From positions 1 to 44,007 of the forward strand of contig CBFHLR010000025.1 in the NCBI GenBank assembly GCA_965656715.1: a stretch of 44,007 bases of DNA. Direction: 5' to 3'. Of this stretch, positions 29,482 through 39,216 are shown piece by piece. The translations under genes were made by a program, and so were the position numbers. How positions within the stretch are numbered: position 1 is the first letter of the stretch; every line of letters begins with the position of its first letter. The stretch comes from Coraliomargarita sp965656715. GTDB lineage: Bacteria > Verrucomicrobiota > Verrucomicrobiia > Opitutales > Coraliomargaritaceae. The notes under the pieces were generated by a model, which searched no databases, was not told where the DNA came from, and saw nothing but the letters and a program-made list of their open reading frames with translations.

Positions 29482-30069
29482 CTATACAGCAACTTCCATA
29501 TCTACATGGAGTTCGCATAGCTCTTCGGCACATGTGAGTGCGTCTTCGAGTGGCCATTTGGCTTTTAAATTTTGAGCTTCCGTCATCGCACCGGAAAAAA
29601 GCAGGAAGACTGCAGTGCCAATTTTCTTAGCGTCTTTAGGCCCAACGATAGTCTTAACCAAATCAATAAAAAATCTGTGCTGCGCACGCTTATACTGGTC
29701 GACCAGATCCACGATATCGTGATCTGCTTCGTCAATGCTGGCAGCGGTATTCGCGAATTGGCAGGAGCGGTAGCCATTCGTCTCCAACCAGCTACCCATT
29801 GACAAGAAATACTTCTTCAGACGAGTTTCCGGTGCTCCGAGCTTCTGCATGAAAGTATCATGCATTGAATTCATACGGCGGTTCAGACGCTCAAGCCAAG
29901 CACAGCCCAGCTCCGATTTGTTCTGAAAATTGCGGTGGAAGGTTGCGGGTGTAATGTTGCAAGCTTCGATCACGTCCTGAATGGTAACAGCTCCGTAGCC
30001 CTTGCGGTGGAACAGCTCACCGGCTACATTCAGAATCATATCACGGGGAGTAAGTTGTGAGTTAGACAT
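29482..30069 (-). CDS. TetR/AcrR-family transcriptional regulator
   Basis: A 195-residue regulator. The N-terminal HTH is typical (ILNVAGELFHRKGYGAVTIQDVIEACNITPATFHRNFQNKSEL, about residues 12-55), and the C-terminal ligand domain carries a CQFANTAASI segment seen in many TetR proteins. It is divergent from miaB and upstream of ahpCD with a terminator between. The inverted repeat ACTAG-N9-CTAGT at 30112-30130 in the divergent spacer could be its operator. The ligand is unknown. Confidence 0.88.
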   Translation of the reverse strand: MSNSQLTPRDMILNVAGELFHRKGYGAVTIQDVIEACNITPATFHRNFQNKSELGCAWLERLNRRMNSMHDTFMQKLGAPETRLKKYFLSMGSWLETNGYRSCQFANTAASIDEADHDIVDLVDQYKRAQHRFFIDLVKTIVGPKDAKKIGTAVFLLFSGAMTEAQNLKAKWPLEDALTCAEELCELHVDMEVAV

Positions 30070-30226
30070 AATTTACAGCGATGACACCCAAAATAGGGGG
30101 GTCAAGGCCCCACTAGATGACTCCGCTAGTTTAAAAAATTTCTTACAATTCTTAAACATTTCTGTCGGCGGTATCTGCAGTTCTTCATTTACAAAGCGCT
30201 CTTATCCAACATGCTCCGCGCTCCTT

Positions 30227-31618
<1,392 letters not shown>

Positions 31619-31631
31619 TTTGAGTCGCAGC

Positions 31632-31985
31632 TTATTCAGCCGACTTCGATGGATGGACTAGATAGTGACCATTCTTGAACTCGGAAAAGTAGCTATCGAT
31701 CCTTGGGTGATTCACAGACTCGCCACTCTCATCGATTTGCAAGTTCTCCTGAGCTACATAAGTGCTAAGTCCACCACTATCGTGCACAAGCACGTGATAC
31801 CAGGGCTGTTCTTTCGACGGCTGAGTCTTGTTGGAAAAATACCAAGTATCGCCCGCCATACATTGCGGGTCGAATGCAACCACCACGCCTCGATAGTTGT
31901 AGAGCTTGTGACGCACAACCGTTCCGATTGCGATCTCTATCAAGGGGGCGGGGCTGCCATCAAAATCTGTGAGTCCGATTAGCAC
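31632..31985 (-). CDS. hspQ: Heat shock protein HspQ-like
   Basis: A 117-residue protein of the HspQ/YccV family. The conserved sequence GTVVRHKLYNYRGVVVAFDP, the segment QPWYHVLVHDS and the segment TYVAQENLQ are recognisable. Known HspQ modulates Lon proteolysis. The only upstream start is GTG (31985); no ATG lies early in the frame. It is convergent with miaB, with a 13-bp gap and no clear terminator. Confidence 0.85.
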   Translation of the reverse strand: MLIGLTDFDGSPAPLIEIAIGTVVRHKLYNYRGVVVAFDPQCMAGDTWYFSNKTQPSKEQPWYHVLVHDSGGLSTYVAQENLQIDESGESVNHPRIDSYFSEFKNGHYLVHPSKSAE

Positions 31986-32016
31986 TAACTATAACTTAAT
32001 CGAGGTAGTCATTTCC

Positions 32017-33747
32017 TCAAACTTCAGACTCGAAAGCTTGAACGATTTCATCGATTGATCTCAGTGTTTGTGCGGGAAAGAAGCTATTTATTTTATTTAT
32101 AACTTGTTGAATGATTCCATCCGGACACGAAGCCCCTCCGGTTAACAAAATTGTCAAGGCAGAGTCGCTTTCTTTTAAAAATGGGCGCACTTCACTCTCA
32201 CTTTGGACAATCTTTTCTCCGTGAACAGGAAAGTGATAATGCCGAATTTCATCCTTCGATAGGATGTTCGATTCGGACTGGATATAGTGTGTATCCTCAC
32301 CGAAGCGCTCCTTACAGACTCGATAAAGCTGGTAGGTATTTGAACTGTTACGTCCACCCACAACCAATGCAGCATCAATCGATTCTTCGACAGCTTTATG
32401 TAGAGCATCCTGATTGACCTGTGTCGCATAGCAAAGTGTATCACCTTTGCCTTTCGACCATAGGTGCGCCTCGATCTGATCTTCACCATATTTTGAACCA
32501 ATCACCTCACGTAGATAGTCAATAATCCGCAGAGTTTCGTTACGCAGCAAAGTCGTCTGATTGACCACAGCAATCTTCTCCAAATCGCGCTCTGCATCAA
32601 AGCCATCCGAACAAAGCCCTTCAAAGGAGGCTTCAAACAAGCGCTTTTTCTCTGTGCCTTCGGCTTCAATGACTTTTGCGAGTGCTTCCGCGTGGTCCAT
32701 GTTGCGAATCATCAGTGCTGGCCCATGTGCCGCACTGTTGGAGAAGGTTGCTTTAGTCTCCTCATGTTCTGACTTGCCATGAATCAATACAGTAAAGCCC
32801 TCACTCGCATAGCGGCGTGCCGCTTTCCAGACCTTCTCGACCAACATGCATGTCGCGTCGTTCTCACGAATCGCAATGCCTCGACGGATCAAGCGTGCCT
32901 TGTCTTCATTGGTCGCTCCAAAGGCGGGAATAATGACAATATCCTCACCTGTTAATTGATTCCAAAGCGCATCCGGGTCATCGGCATCACTTGCGGGCGT
33001 TCCATCAGCACGTAGTGGCAAGCCTTTGTCTGTCTGCAAATAACGCAGCCCGCGTGCCAAAAGATCTTCATTCACAAATGGATTGTGAATCAGCTCACTG
33101 AGCATGAAGACACGCTTGCCCGGATTAGTCGCCACTGCCTCGTAAGCACGCTCAATTGCGTTCTGCACACCTAGGCAAAAGCCAAAATGGCTCGGTATGA
33201 CATACCGAACCGGCCCAAAATCCAAAACAGCTGGCACACCCGATTTTTTCTCTTTGGTGCGACGAACCGCTTTAATCGCGGTGCAAAGCGCACTTTGGTA
33301 TAAGGCTTCGGATTGCTGATCCACATACACACCACGATTCCGCTCTTTCGCGGTGCGAAAACGGTAGATGTATTCATTCTCGCCGAGATCGAGATAGGGA
33401 ATACGCACCAGATGAGGCTCAATCGAAGACAGCATCGCCTTCAACCTTGCAGATGTATTGGCGGTAGAAAGCTGATCGATACTGATGAAATTAGTAGTTG
33501 AACTGCCATTGGAAACTGAGCTGACGTAAACCGCGCACATTTGTCCCTCAACAGTGACTTTAGTTAACTCATGAGCTTGACCAACAGCCTCCACCAATGA
33601 CTGGGCCTGTGTTTGTGCACTCTCTAAATCAGTCGCGAGCACACTTGGCTGGAGCTCGAAGTCTTCGTCACACGGGCAATATAAACGGTTCTGCTTATCG
33701 AACAGGAGTAGCGCAATCGCTGGGGGACTGGGATCCGTATCGCTCAT
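32017..33747 (-). CDS. ispH: 4-hydroxy-3-methylbut-2-enyl diphosphate reductase, plant/cyanobacterial type, extended N-terminus
   Basis: The last enzyme of the MEP isoprenoid pathway, with a 4Fe-4S cluster. It has 576 residues, far above the usual 310-330. Residues about 180-576 form a core of plant/cyanobacterial type: HFGFCLGVQNAIE (C191), HNPFVNEDLL, VIIPAFGATNED, DATCMLVEKV, HGKSEHEETKATFSN, NQTTLLRNET, DTLCYATQ, VGGRNSSNT and TGGASCPDG. Residues 1-180 are an extra domain I cannot place. The ATG at 33747 lies one base after the osmC stop. Confidence 0.9.
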   Translation of the reverse strand: MSDTDPSPPAIALLLFDKQNRLYCPCDEDFELQPSVLATDLESAQTQAQSLVEAVGQAHELTKVTVEGQMCAVYVSSVSNGSSTTNFISIDQLSTANTSARLKAMLSSIEPHLVRIPYLDLGENEYIYRFRTAKERNRGVYVDQQSEALYQSALCTAIKAVRRTKEKKSGVPAVLDFGPVRYVIPSHFGFCLGVQNAIERAYEAVATNPGKRVFMLSELIHNPFVNEDLLARGLRYLQTDKGLPLRADGTPASDADDPDALWNQLTGEDIVIIPAFGATNEDKARLIRRGIAIRENDATCMLVEKVWKAARRYASEGFTVLIHGKSEHEETKATFSNSAAHGPALMIRNMDHAEALAKVIEAEGTEKKRLFEASFEGLCSDGFDAERDLEKIAVVNQTTLLRNETLRIIDYLREVIGSKYGEDQIEAHLWSKGKGDTLCYATQVNQDALHKAVEESIDAALVVGGRNSSNTYQLYRVCKERFGEDTHYIQSESNILSKDEIRHYHFPVHGEKIVQSESEVRPFLKESDSALTILLTGGASCPDGIIQQVINKINSFFPAQTLRSIDEIVQAFESEV

Positions 33748-33748
33748 G

Positions 33749-34156
33749 CTATTTCCAATGGAATTGAATCGGTTTCGCAATGTCAGGATGCAGACTATAG
33801 TGCACTGGGCATGTGAGCGCTGCTTTTTCGACTAACTTCTGCTGCTCCGCATCTAACTCAATCGGTAGCCAAATTTCAGTCGCCAACTCAACAATCCGTC
33901 GGGGCAAATCCTTCGACATTTCTTTACTCACTTCGATCCGCATGCCACTCAAATCGATATCGAGGCGCTCGGTTTGCATCCCAATAATAGTAGCCATACA
34001 GCTGCCTAGGGCTGTCGCAGAAAGATCGGTCGGCGAAAAACTCTCGCCTTTACCATTATTGTCCACCGGAGCATCCGTGGTGAGCGTCGTTCCAGATGGA
34101 CCATGAGTGGCTTGTGAGCGTAATTGGCCCTGATAATCGATGGAGATTTTTACCAT
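33749..34156 (-). CDS. OsmC-family peroxide-reducing protein
   Basis: A 135-residue OsmC/Ohr-like protein. The two redox Cys are C53 (GSCMATI) and C116 (LTCPVHYSL), with the usual glycine-rich N-terminal segment and SFSPTDLSATALG loop. This subtype (YhfA-like) reduces organic peroxides with thiol or lipoyl donors. It is translationally close to ispH (stop and ATG one base apart), which may protect the oxygen-sensitive iron-sulfur enzyme; that link is inference. Confidence 0.88.
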   Translation of the reverse strand: MVKISIDYQGQLRSQATHGPSGTTLTTDAPVDNNGKGESFSPTDLSATALGSCMATIIGMQTERLDIDLSGMRIEVSKEMSKDLPRRIVELATEIWLPIELDAEQQKLVEKAALTCPVHYSLHPDIAKPIQFHWK

Positions 34157-34286
34157 GCGGCTAAACTACGCAGCCAAAGTCCTGTTGGTCAACTTCATGG
34201 CGATCAAAGCCGCATTCTTCAGTTGCACCCAAGCATAAGGCTTCTAATGTTCGCCCCATTCAACTTCTGACGCTGCCACGTATATT

Positions 34287-34649
34287 ATGTTTCAAGTCAA
34301 TTTCAGTGAACAAAGCATGCACGAGCTTAACCAGCTCGACACTCGTTCTCAAATGCTTCTGGTCGAGGTCGTCAGCTCACTCACACAGGAACAACTCGAC
34401 AATCCCAACGAGGAGCTCGGCTGTTTCCACCGTAATGGCAAAACCTATTACCGTGTTCGTGCCGGCGAATTCCGTATCTATTTCGAACCGCAAGGTGAGG
34501 CTCTCCTAGCCCACTACATTCTGCATCGAAACACCTTTGCTGATTTTGCTTTCCGCTCGAAACTTCCTGTAACTGAAGATTTTCTAGTCGAGCAGCACGA
34601 CTCATTTTGGAAATATCTAGACTCCCTGCGTCACAAACAAGAGGACTAG
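34287..34649 (+). CDS. RelE/ParE-like protein without adjacent antitoxin
   Basis: A 120-residue protein. The core KTYYRVRAGEFRIYFE matches the RelE/ParE beta-sheet segment, preceded by two helices. The last 30 residues extend beyond a typical toxin. Neither neighbour is an antitoxin: divergent osmC upstream and pssA 31 bp downstream. It could be a domesticated RelE-fold protein or an orphan toxin. Confidence 0.65.
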   Translation: MFQVNFSEQSMHELNQLDTRSQMLLVEVVSSLTQEQLDNPNEELGCFHRNGKTYYRVRAGEFRIYFEPQGEALLAHYILHRNTFADFAFRSKLPVTEDFLVEQHDSFWKYLDSLRHKQED

Positions 34650-34680
34650 ACCATTTTCTTCTATAATGTGCTGAATTTGC

Positions 34681-35532
34681 ATGTCTGACACTCCCGAAAA
34701 ACACCCGCATCAATACGCCGATACAGGCGAAGCAAGTCACATCTACTTGCTGCCCAACAGTCTCACCGCGGGTAATCTGTTTTTCGGATTCCTTGCCATT
34801 TTGCGCTGTATTCAGGCGAACTACGAGACTGACCCCACCATCGTTTCGGAGAATTACACTCAAGCAGTCTGGTTCATTCTCTTTGGCGTGATCTGTGATG
34901 CACTTGATGGCCGAGTCGCACGCCTGGGTGGACGTGAGTCACTCTTCGGTAAAGAGTTCGATTCAATTGCGGATATTATCTCATTCGGAGTCGCTCCGGC
35001 CCTAATGATGATATTCCTAATCCTCTCACCTACTGAGGAATATCAATTCTTTCGCCAGGTCGGCTGGCTGATTGGCTTCATCTATCTCCTGTGTGCTGGC
35101 GTCCGTCTGGCTCGCTTTAACGTATTAACCAGTCCGCTGCTACCACCTGCCAAGCAACTTAAAGGAACCAAAGACTTCCTTGGACTACCAGTGCCAGCCG
35201 CAGCGGGAATGATCGCATCTCTGGTTCTGGTCATTACTAGCTTAGAAACACCCGGCTTCGACTCACGAGGACTCGCCCTGTTGATCCCTCCGTTCATGCT
35301 GGCAATCGCATTTCTGATGGTGAGCAACATCCCGTATCCAAGTTTCAAGGACGTTGATTGGCACACCCAGACCAAATTCCGCACCTTCATCGGGCTCATC
35401 CTCGGGCTCGGGACAGCCTTCTTATTTAAGGAGTTCTTCTTCGCGATCCTCTTCTTCGTCTACATCGCCTACGGACCGGTTCGTCACTTCTACCGAATTT
35501 ATCGCGCTCGAAAACGTCTCAAATCCAACTAA
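34681..35532 (+). CDS. pssA: CDP-diacylglycerol--serine O-phosphatidyltransferase
   Basis: A 283-residue membrane enzyme that makes phosphatidylserine, the precursor of phosphatidylethanolamine. The CDP-alcohol phosphatidyltransferase motif is complete with exact spacing: D73, D76-G77, A80-R81, G90, D94 and D98. About eight membrane helices are visible, and the SFGVAPAL segment is typical of bacterial type II PssA. No psd gene is adjacent. Confidence 0.93.
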   Translation: MSDTPEKHPHQYADTGEASHIYLLPNSLTAGNLFFGFLAILRCIQANYETDPTIVSENYTQAVWFILFGVICDALDGRVARLGGRESLFGKEFDSIADIISFGVAPALMMIFLILSPTEEYQFFRQVGWLIGFIYLLCAGVRLARFNVLTSPLLPPAKQLKGTKDFLGLPVPAAAGMIASLVLVITSLETPGFDSRGLALLIPPFMLAIAFLMVSNIPYPSFKDVDWHTQTKFRTFIGLILGLGTAFLFKEFFFAILFFVYIAYGPVRHFYRIYRARKRLKSN

Positions 35533-35538
35533 ATCGTA

Positions 35539-35765
35539 TGTGAGTAAGCTGTGAATAAAAGGTGAACTATAGTGAAATAACTGTGAACATAAAAAAACTT
35601 ATCCCCATCGTTCACTGCCGCCACATTTTCTTAACCTTCTTCTTCACACCAAAAATCCGTTCTAAATAACTTGCCCGCAAATACTTGATGAGTTTTTCTC
35701 ACCATTCACCACATATACTGTTACTGAGAGATTTATATATTAAAAAGGTATCTATTATATAAGGA
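35539..35765. other. Candidate replication origin (DnaA boxes plus AT-rich element)
   Basis: The gene-free gap upstream of dnaN. DnaA-box-like sequences: TGTGAATAA at 35550-35558 (perfect to TTATNCACA on the minus strand), TGTGAGTAA at 35539-35547 (one mismatch, 11 bp from the first), TTATCCCCA at 35599-35607 (one mismatch) and TGTGAACAT at 35582-35590 (two mismatches). A strongly AT-rich stretch follows at about 35730-35762. It may instead be a DnaA-controlled dnaN promoter. Confidence 0.45.
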
Positions 35766-35801
35766 TTGCCACATCTGCTCAAAAAACCGACAAATTTCAC
35801 C

Positions 35802-36929
35802 ATGAAGTTCAAGATCAACAAGGATCACTTTACTAACGGCCTCCAACAGGTTCTCAACGTTGTCGCTACCCGCTCTACCATGCCGATTCTGAGCAACGTG
35901 CTCATCGAAGCGGCAGACGGACATATTTCATTGACGACCACAAATCTCGACCTCGGCATTCGTTGCCGCATCAAAGCCGACGTCGAAACTCCCGGTGGTT
36001 TGACCCTTCCGGTCCGCAAGTTGGCCACCATCGTTCGCGAACTTCCACAGGCCGATGTCTTTGTCGAAGCGGGTGACAACAATCAGGCCAAGATCACTTC
36101 CGGTGGCTCCTTGTTCAAAATCATGGGCATCAGCACCGAGGAGTTCCCACCACTACCGACTTTCGAGAATCGTCACGTCTTCGAGCTCACTCAGGATGAA
36201 ATCGTCAACATGCTTAAAAGCGTGTCCTACGGTCAATCAACTGACGAGAACCGTTACATCCTCAACGGTGTCTACTTCAACTTTGCCGACGACAAGCTCA
36301 CACTCGTTGCAACAGATGGCCGTCGTTTGGCGCTCACCGCGCTTGAAACCGATATCACCGAAGACAACGCTGGCAGCTTGATCCTTCCGGCTAAGACCGT
36401 TGCCGAACTTGAGCGTCTCCTCGGTAAGGGCGAGAAGGTGAAGATCGCATTTAATGACCGTCAGGTAGCCTTCGAAATCGCGATTGGTGAAGAGGGTGAC
36501 ACTGGTCTTGTCGATCAGCTCTACCTCGTTTCCAAAATTGTCGAGGGCAATTACCCGAACTATCGTCAGGTGATTCCAAAGGAAACCGAGCACCGTGTGA
36601 AGATCGAGCGTGAGCTCATGCTCGAATGTGTGCACCGTGCCGCGCTGGTGACATCCGACAAGAGCAACTCGGTAAAGCTCAAAGTCAGCAAGAACCTTTT
36701 GGAAATTTCCGGTTCCTCCAGCGAATACGGTGAGTCGCACGAATCCATGGCAATCGCATACGATGGCCCTGAGGTCCAAGTTGCGTTTAACCCACAGTTT
36801 TTGATGGAGCCGCTCAAGGCGCTCACTAAGGACGAAGTTTTCTTCGAGTTCAAAGACGAGCTTAGCCCGGGCCTGTTCAAGACGCTGGATAACTTCATCT
36901 GCGTGATCATGCCATTGCGCCTTAACTAA
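35802..36929 (+). CDS. dnaN: DNA polymerase III subunit beta (sliding clamp)
   Basis: A 375-residue clamp with three similar domains. It starts MKFKINKDHFTNGLQQVLNVVATRSTMPILSNVLIEA and ends with the conserved VIMPLRLN. The ring tethers the replicative polymerase to DNA. I chose the ATG at 35802; a TTG frame extension of 12 residues is unlikely. The usual neighbours dnaA and recF are not in view. A strong terminator follows. Confidence 0.97.
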   Translation: MKFKINKDHFTNGLQQVLNVVATRSTMPILSNVLIEAADGHISLTTTNLDLGIRCRIKADVETPGGLTLPVRKLATIVRELPQADVFVEAGDNNQAKITSGGSLFKIMGISTEEFPPLPTFENRHVFELTQDEIVNMLKSVSYGQSTDENRYILNGVYFNFADDKLTLVATDGRRLALTALETDITEDNAGSLILPAKTVAELERLLGKGEKVKIAFNDRQVAFEIAIGEEGDTGLVDQLYLVSKIVEGNYPNYRQVIPKETEHRVKIERELMLECVHRAALVTSDKSNSVKLKVSKNLLEISGSSSEYGESHESMAIAYDGPEVQVAFNPQFLMEPLKALTKDEVFFEFKDELSPGLFKTLDNFICVIMPLRLN

Positions 36930-36958
36930 TTAGGGAACTCCGTTCACTATTCATTTTC

Positions 36959-36988
36959 AAAAGGACGGCCCGAGTGGTCGTCCTTTTT
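36959..36988 (+). terminator. dnaN terminator
   Basis: Stem AAAAGGACGGCC / GGTCGTCCTTTT (one wobble) with a CGAGT loop, and a T tract built into the right arm. It ends 7 bp before the ATG of the next gene. Confidence 0.85.
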
Positions 36989-36994
36989 CATTAA

Positions 36995-37879
36995 ATGCTC
37001 AACGAAACTACAGTCGAATATCTGCTTTTAGCCTGTGCATTGCTCGCAATTTTTCTTCCGATTCTTGGGGGACGGGTGCAGCTGCCGGTCTTAAATGTGC
37101 TCGCGCGCTGGATGCGTTGGTTTCTGTTTGCAGCGATATTTTCCTTTATATTGCGGATTGCAGAGCTCTCGTTTCGTCCAGATTGGGTGCATTTTGTCAC
37201 TGGTCTTGGAGTTTGGTTTCTCTTGGAGACCGGTTACAACTGGATCGCAATTAAGGCACTTAGTAACAGTGATTTACCACTGTTCCCGGACTTTAAGGTT
37301 AATCGCGATGGCGATGAGTGGCCTGCCGACAATGGGCTCTTTGAGCTCAAAGACTGGTTGCGCAAAGAAGATTTTAAGCCGATCTGTGCGCTCAAAGCGG
37401 AGCTGTTTGAAGACACATTTTTACGTGCATCAGTCTACGAGAGTGGTGATCGACTAACTCGTATTCAGGTGCTCTTCGTTCCGAAGCGCAAAGGTGATGC
37501 CGCAGCTTGCTTCACGATAAGCACTATCGGTGAACACGGCCAGCGTTTGATTACCGATAATCACTTTCTACCATTTGGTGGCTACTATCCGGAAGCCTGG
37601 AATCAGTCGAGAAAGCCGCTCATCGGCCGTCTACCGCGTTTGCTCAACTATCACTACAAGCGTCTGTTAAAATCCAATCTGACGCCTGTTCCGTTCGAGG
37701 ATACCGCACTGGAAGAAATCAACGAACAGCAACGAATGCTCGAGCGCTTGAACACGGATTACGGATTTTTAGTGCACAGCACACATCTGGAAGAAGAAGG
37801 TCAGATTACCTACAACGGTCGCTACCGGCTTTGGAAGGAAATGTGGATGCTGGCTTACTTCGGTAAGGCTGTTTCTTGA
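36995..37879 (+). CDS. Membrane protein with large soluble domain, unknown
   Basis: A 294-residue protein. Three hydrophobic segments occupy residues about 8-28, 41-58 and 66-90. The rest is soluble, mixed alpha/beta, rich in aromatic residues (GGYYPEAWN, YRLWKEMWMLAYF). No family recognised. The ATG lies directly after the dnaN terminator, so it must depend on read-through or on a promoter inside the terminator region. Confidence 0.6.
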   Translation: MLNETTVEYLLLACALLAIFLPILGGRVQLPVLNVLARWMRWFLFAAIFSFILRIAELSFRPDWVHFVTGLGVWFLLETGYNWIAIKALSNSDLPLFPDFKVNRDGDEWPADNGLFELKDWLRKEDFKPICALKAELFEDTFLRASVYESGDRLTRIQVLFVPKRKGDAAACFTISTIGEHGQRLITDNHFLPFGGYYPEAWNQSRKPLIGRLPRLLNYHYKRLLKSNLTPVPFEDTALEEINEQQRMLERLNTDYGFLVHSTHLEEEGQITYNGRYRLWKEMWMLAYFGKAVS

Positions 37880-37950
37880 TATTAACTGATAAATGCTGAG
37901 TCCGTGTTGCTACGGTTGAAATCTTCCAGAATTCAAGCAAGTTCCCTGTC

Positions 37951-38361
37951 ATGCCAGCTGAAGTCATATGGGAGAACTCCGGAGTTATTTGTAAGTGCAC
38001 AGGCACGGTGACACGTCAGCAGTTGATGAAGGCTGCCTTCAATGTCTTCTATGAAGACGAGCGTAATACACAGGTAAGCTATCAAATCTTCGATGCTTAT
38101 GAGGCGGATGAGCTCAAGTTGAACAAGAATGATATTCTGCTGCTTGCCAGCACCGCAATTGGTCGCAGCCGACAGGTGCCCAATATCAAGGCGGCAATCA
38201 TTTCCCCCAATGCTCAAGTCTTCTCTGTTGTGGAGCAATACATTGCCTACTTTGAACGAGTCAGTCACACGTGGACATTTAAATATTTTGACCAACGTTT
38301 GCCTGCTTATGATTGGGCCCGTTTGAATGCGAGGGCACCAATCCGCAATAATGTTGTCTAG
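37951..38361 (+). CDS. SpoIIAA/STAS-like small protein
   Basis: A 136-residue soluble protein. The layout VIWENSGVICKCTGTVT, then YQIFDAYEAD, then IKAAIISPNAQVFSVVEQYIAYFE, then KYFDQRLPAYDWAR resembles the SpoIIAA-like/STAS group of unknown function (PF11964 type), which typically ends with a DA--WL-like motif. The match is by pattern only. It is followed 6 bp later by the DUF817 gene, so the two are likely co-transcribed. Confidence 0.5.
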   Translation: MPAEVIWENSGVICKCTGTVTRQQLMKAAFNVFYEDERNTQVSYQIFDAYEADELKLNKNDILLLASTAIGRSRQVPNIKAAIISPNAQVFSVVEQYIAYFERVSHTWTFKYFDQRLPAYDWARLNARAPIRNNVV

Positions 38362-38367
38362 CGAAGT

Positions 38368-39216
38368 ATGCTAACCGATCGCCTGCGCGCATTTTTTCGA
38401 CAGAGTATTTCTGGGATTGGTGTTCCTTGGCTGGAAGAGTTCATTCTCTTCGGCCTCAAGCAAGCATGGGCCTGTGTTTTTGGAGCTGCGCTCTTGCTGG
38501 GTATACTGGTTACGAAATACTGGTATCCAGACATTGGTCTACACCGCTACGACTTCCTCTTTTGCTATGCGGTTAGCATACAGGTGCTGTTATTGATTTT
38601 CCGTTTAGAGAGTTTAAGAGAGATGGGTGTGATCCTGCTCTTTCACATTCTAGCGACTGCGATGGAGCTATTTAAAACGCATGAAGCTATTGGGAGTTGG
38701 GCGTATCCTGGAGAAGCGGTGATACTACTCGGAAATGTGCCCTTGTTTGCTGGTTTTATGTATTCAGCGGTGGGTAGTTATCTCGCGCGAGTCTGGCGTG
38801 GTTTTGAATTCAAGTTTGATCACTTTCCAGCCCTCTGGCTGGCTTGTTTACTCGCGGGTCTGTCCTACATCAACTTTTTCACTCACCATTTCATCGTTGA
38901 TATCCGCTGGTTATTAATCGTGGCGATCCTGATCGCCTATGCCCGAACTTGGGTGCTCTTTCGACCGGACCACGTCCATCGTCGTATGCCGCTGTTAATT
39001 GGTTTCGGATTGGTCTCCATGTTCATATGGATTGCCGAAAACCTCGGGACTTTTGCCAAGGCGTGGATTTACCCCAGCCAAACAAACGGTTGGCAATTGA
39101 TAGGTCCTGAGAAATGGACTGCTTGGTTTCTCCTTATGCAGCTAAGTTTTGTGCTGATTGTGGTGCTGCGTCGTTTTGAACAGTTTCTGGATCCTAAGGC
39201 AGTTCCTTCTGAATAA
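38368..39216 (+). CDS. DUF817 family integral membrane protein
   Basis: A 282-residue protein of about eight membrane helices. It matches the DUF817 pattern: FILFGLKQAWACVFG, FRLESLREMGVILLFH, TAMELFKTHEAIGSWAYPGEA, PLFAGFMYSAVGSYLAR, YINFFTHHFIVDIRW, IWIAENLGTFAKAWIYPSQ and WTAWFLLMQLSFVL. Function is unknown; the conserved His and Glu in the membrane would suit metal binding or catalysis. Its last 23 bases overlap the convergent ATPase gene. Confidence 0.85.
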   Translation: MLTDRLRAFFRQSISGIGVPWLEEFILFGLKQAWACVFGAALLLGILVTKYWYPDIGLHRYDFLFCYAVSIQVLLLIFRLESLREMGVILLFHILATAMELFKTHEAIGSWAYPGEAVILLGNVPLFAGFMYSAVGSYLARVWRGFEFKFDHFPALWLACLLAGLSYINFFTHHFIVDIRWLLIVAILIAYARTWVLFRPDHVHRRMPLLIGFGLVSMFIWIAENLGTFAKAWIYPSQTNGWQLIGPEKWTAWFLLMQLSFVLIVVLRRFEQFLDPKAVPSE

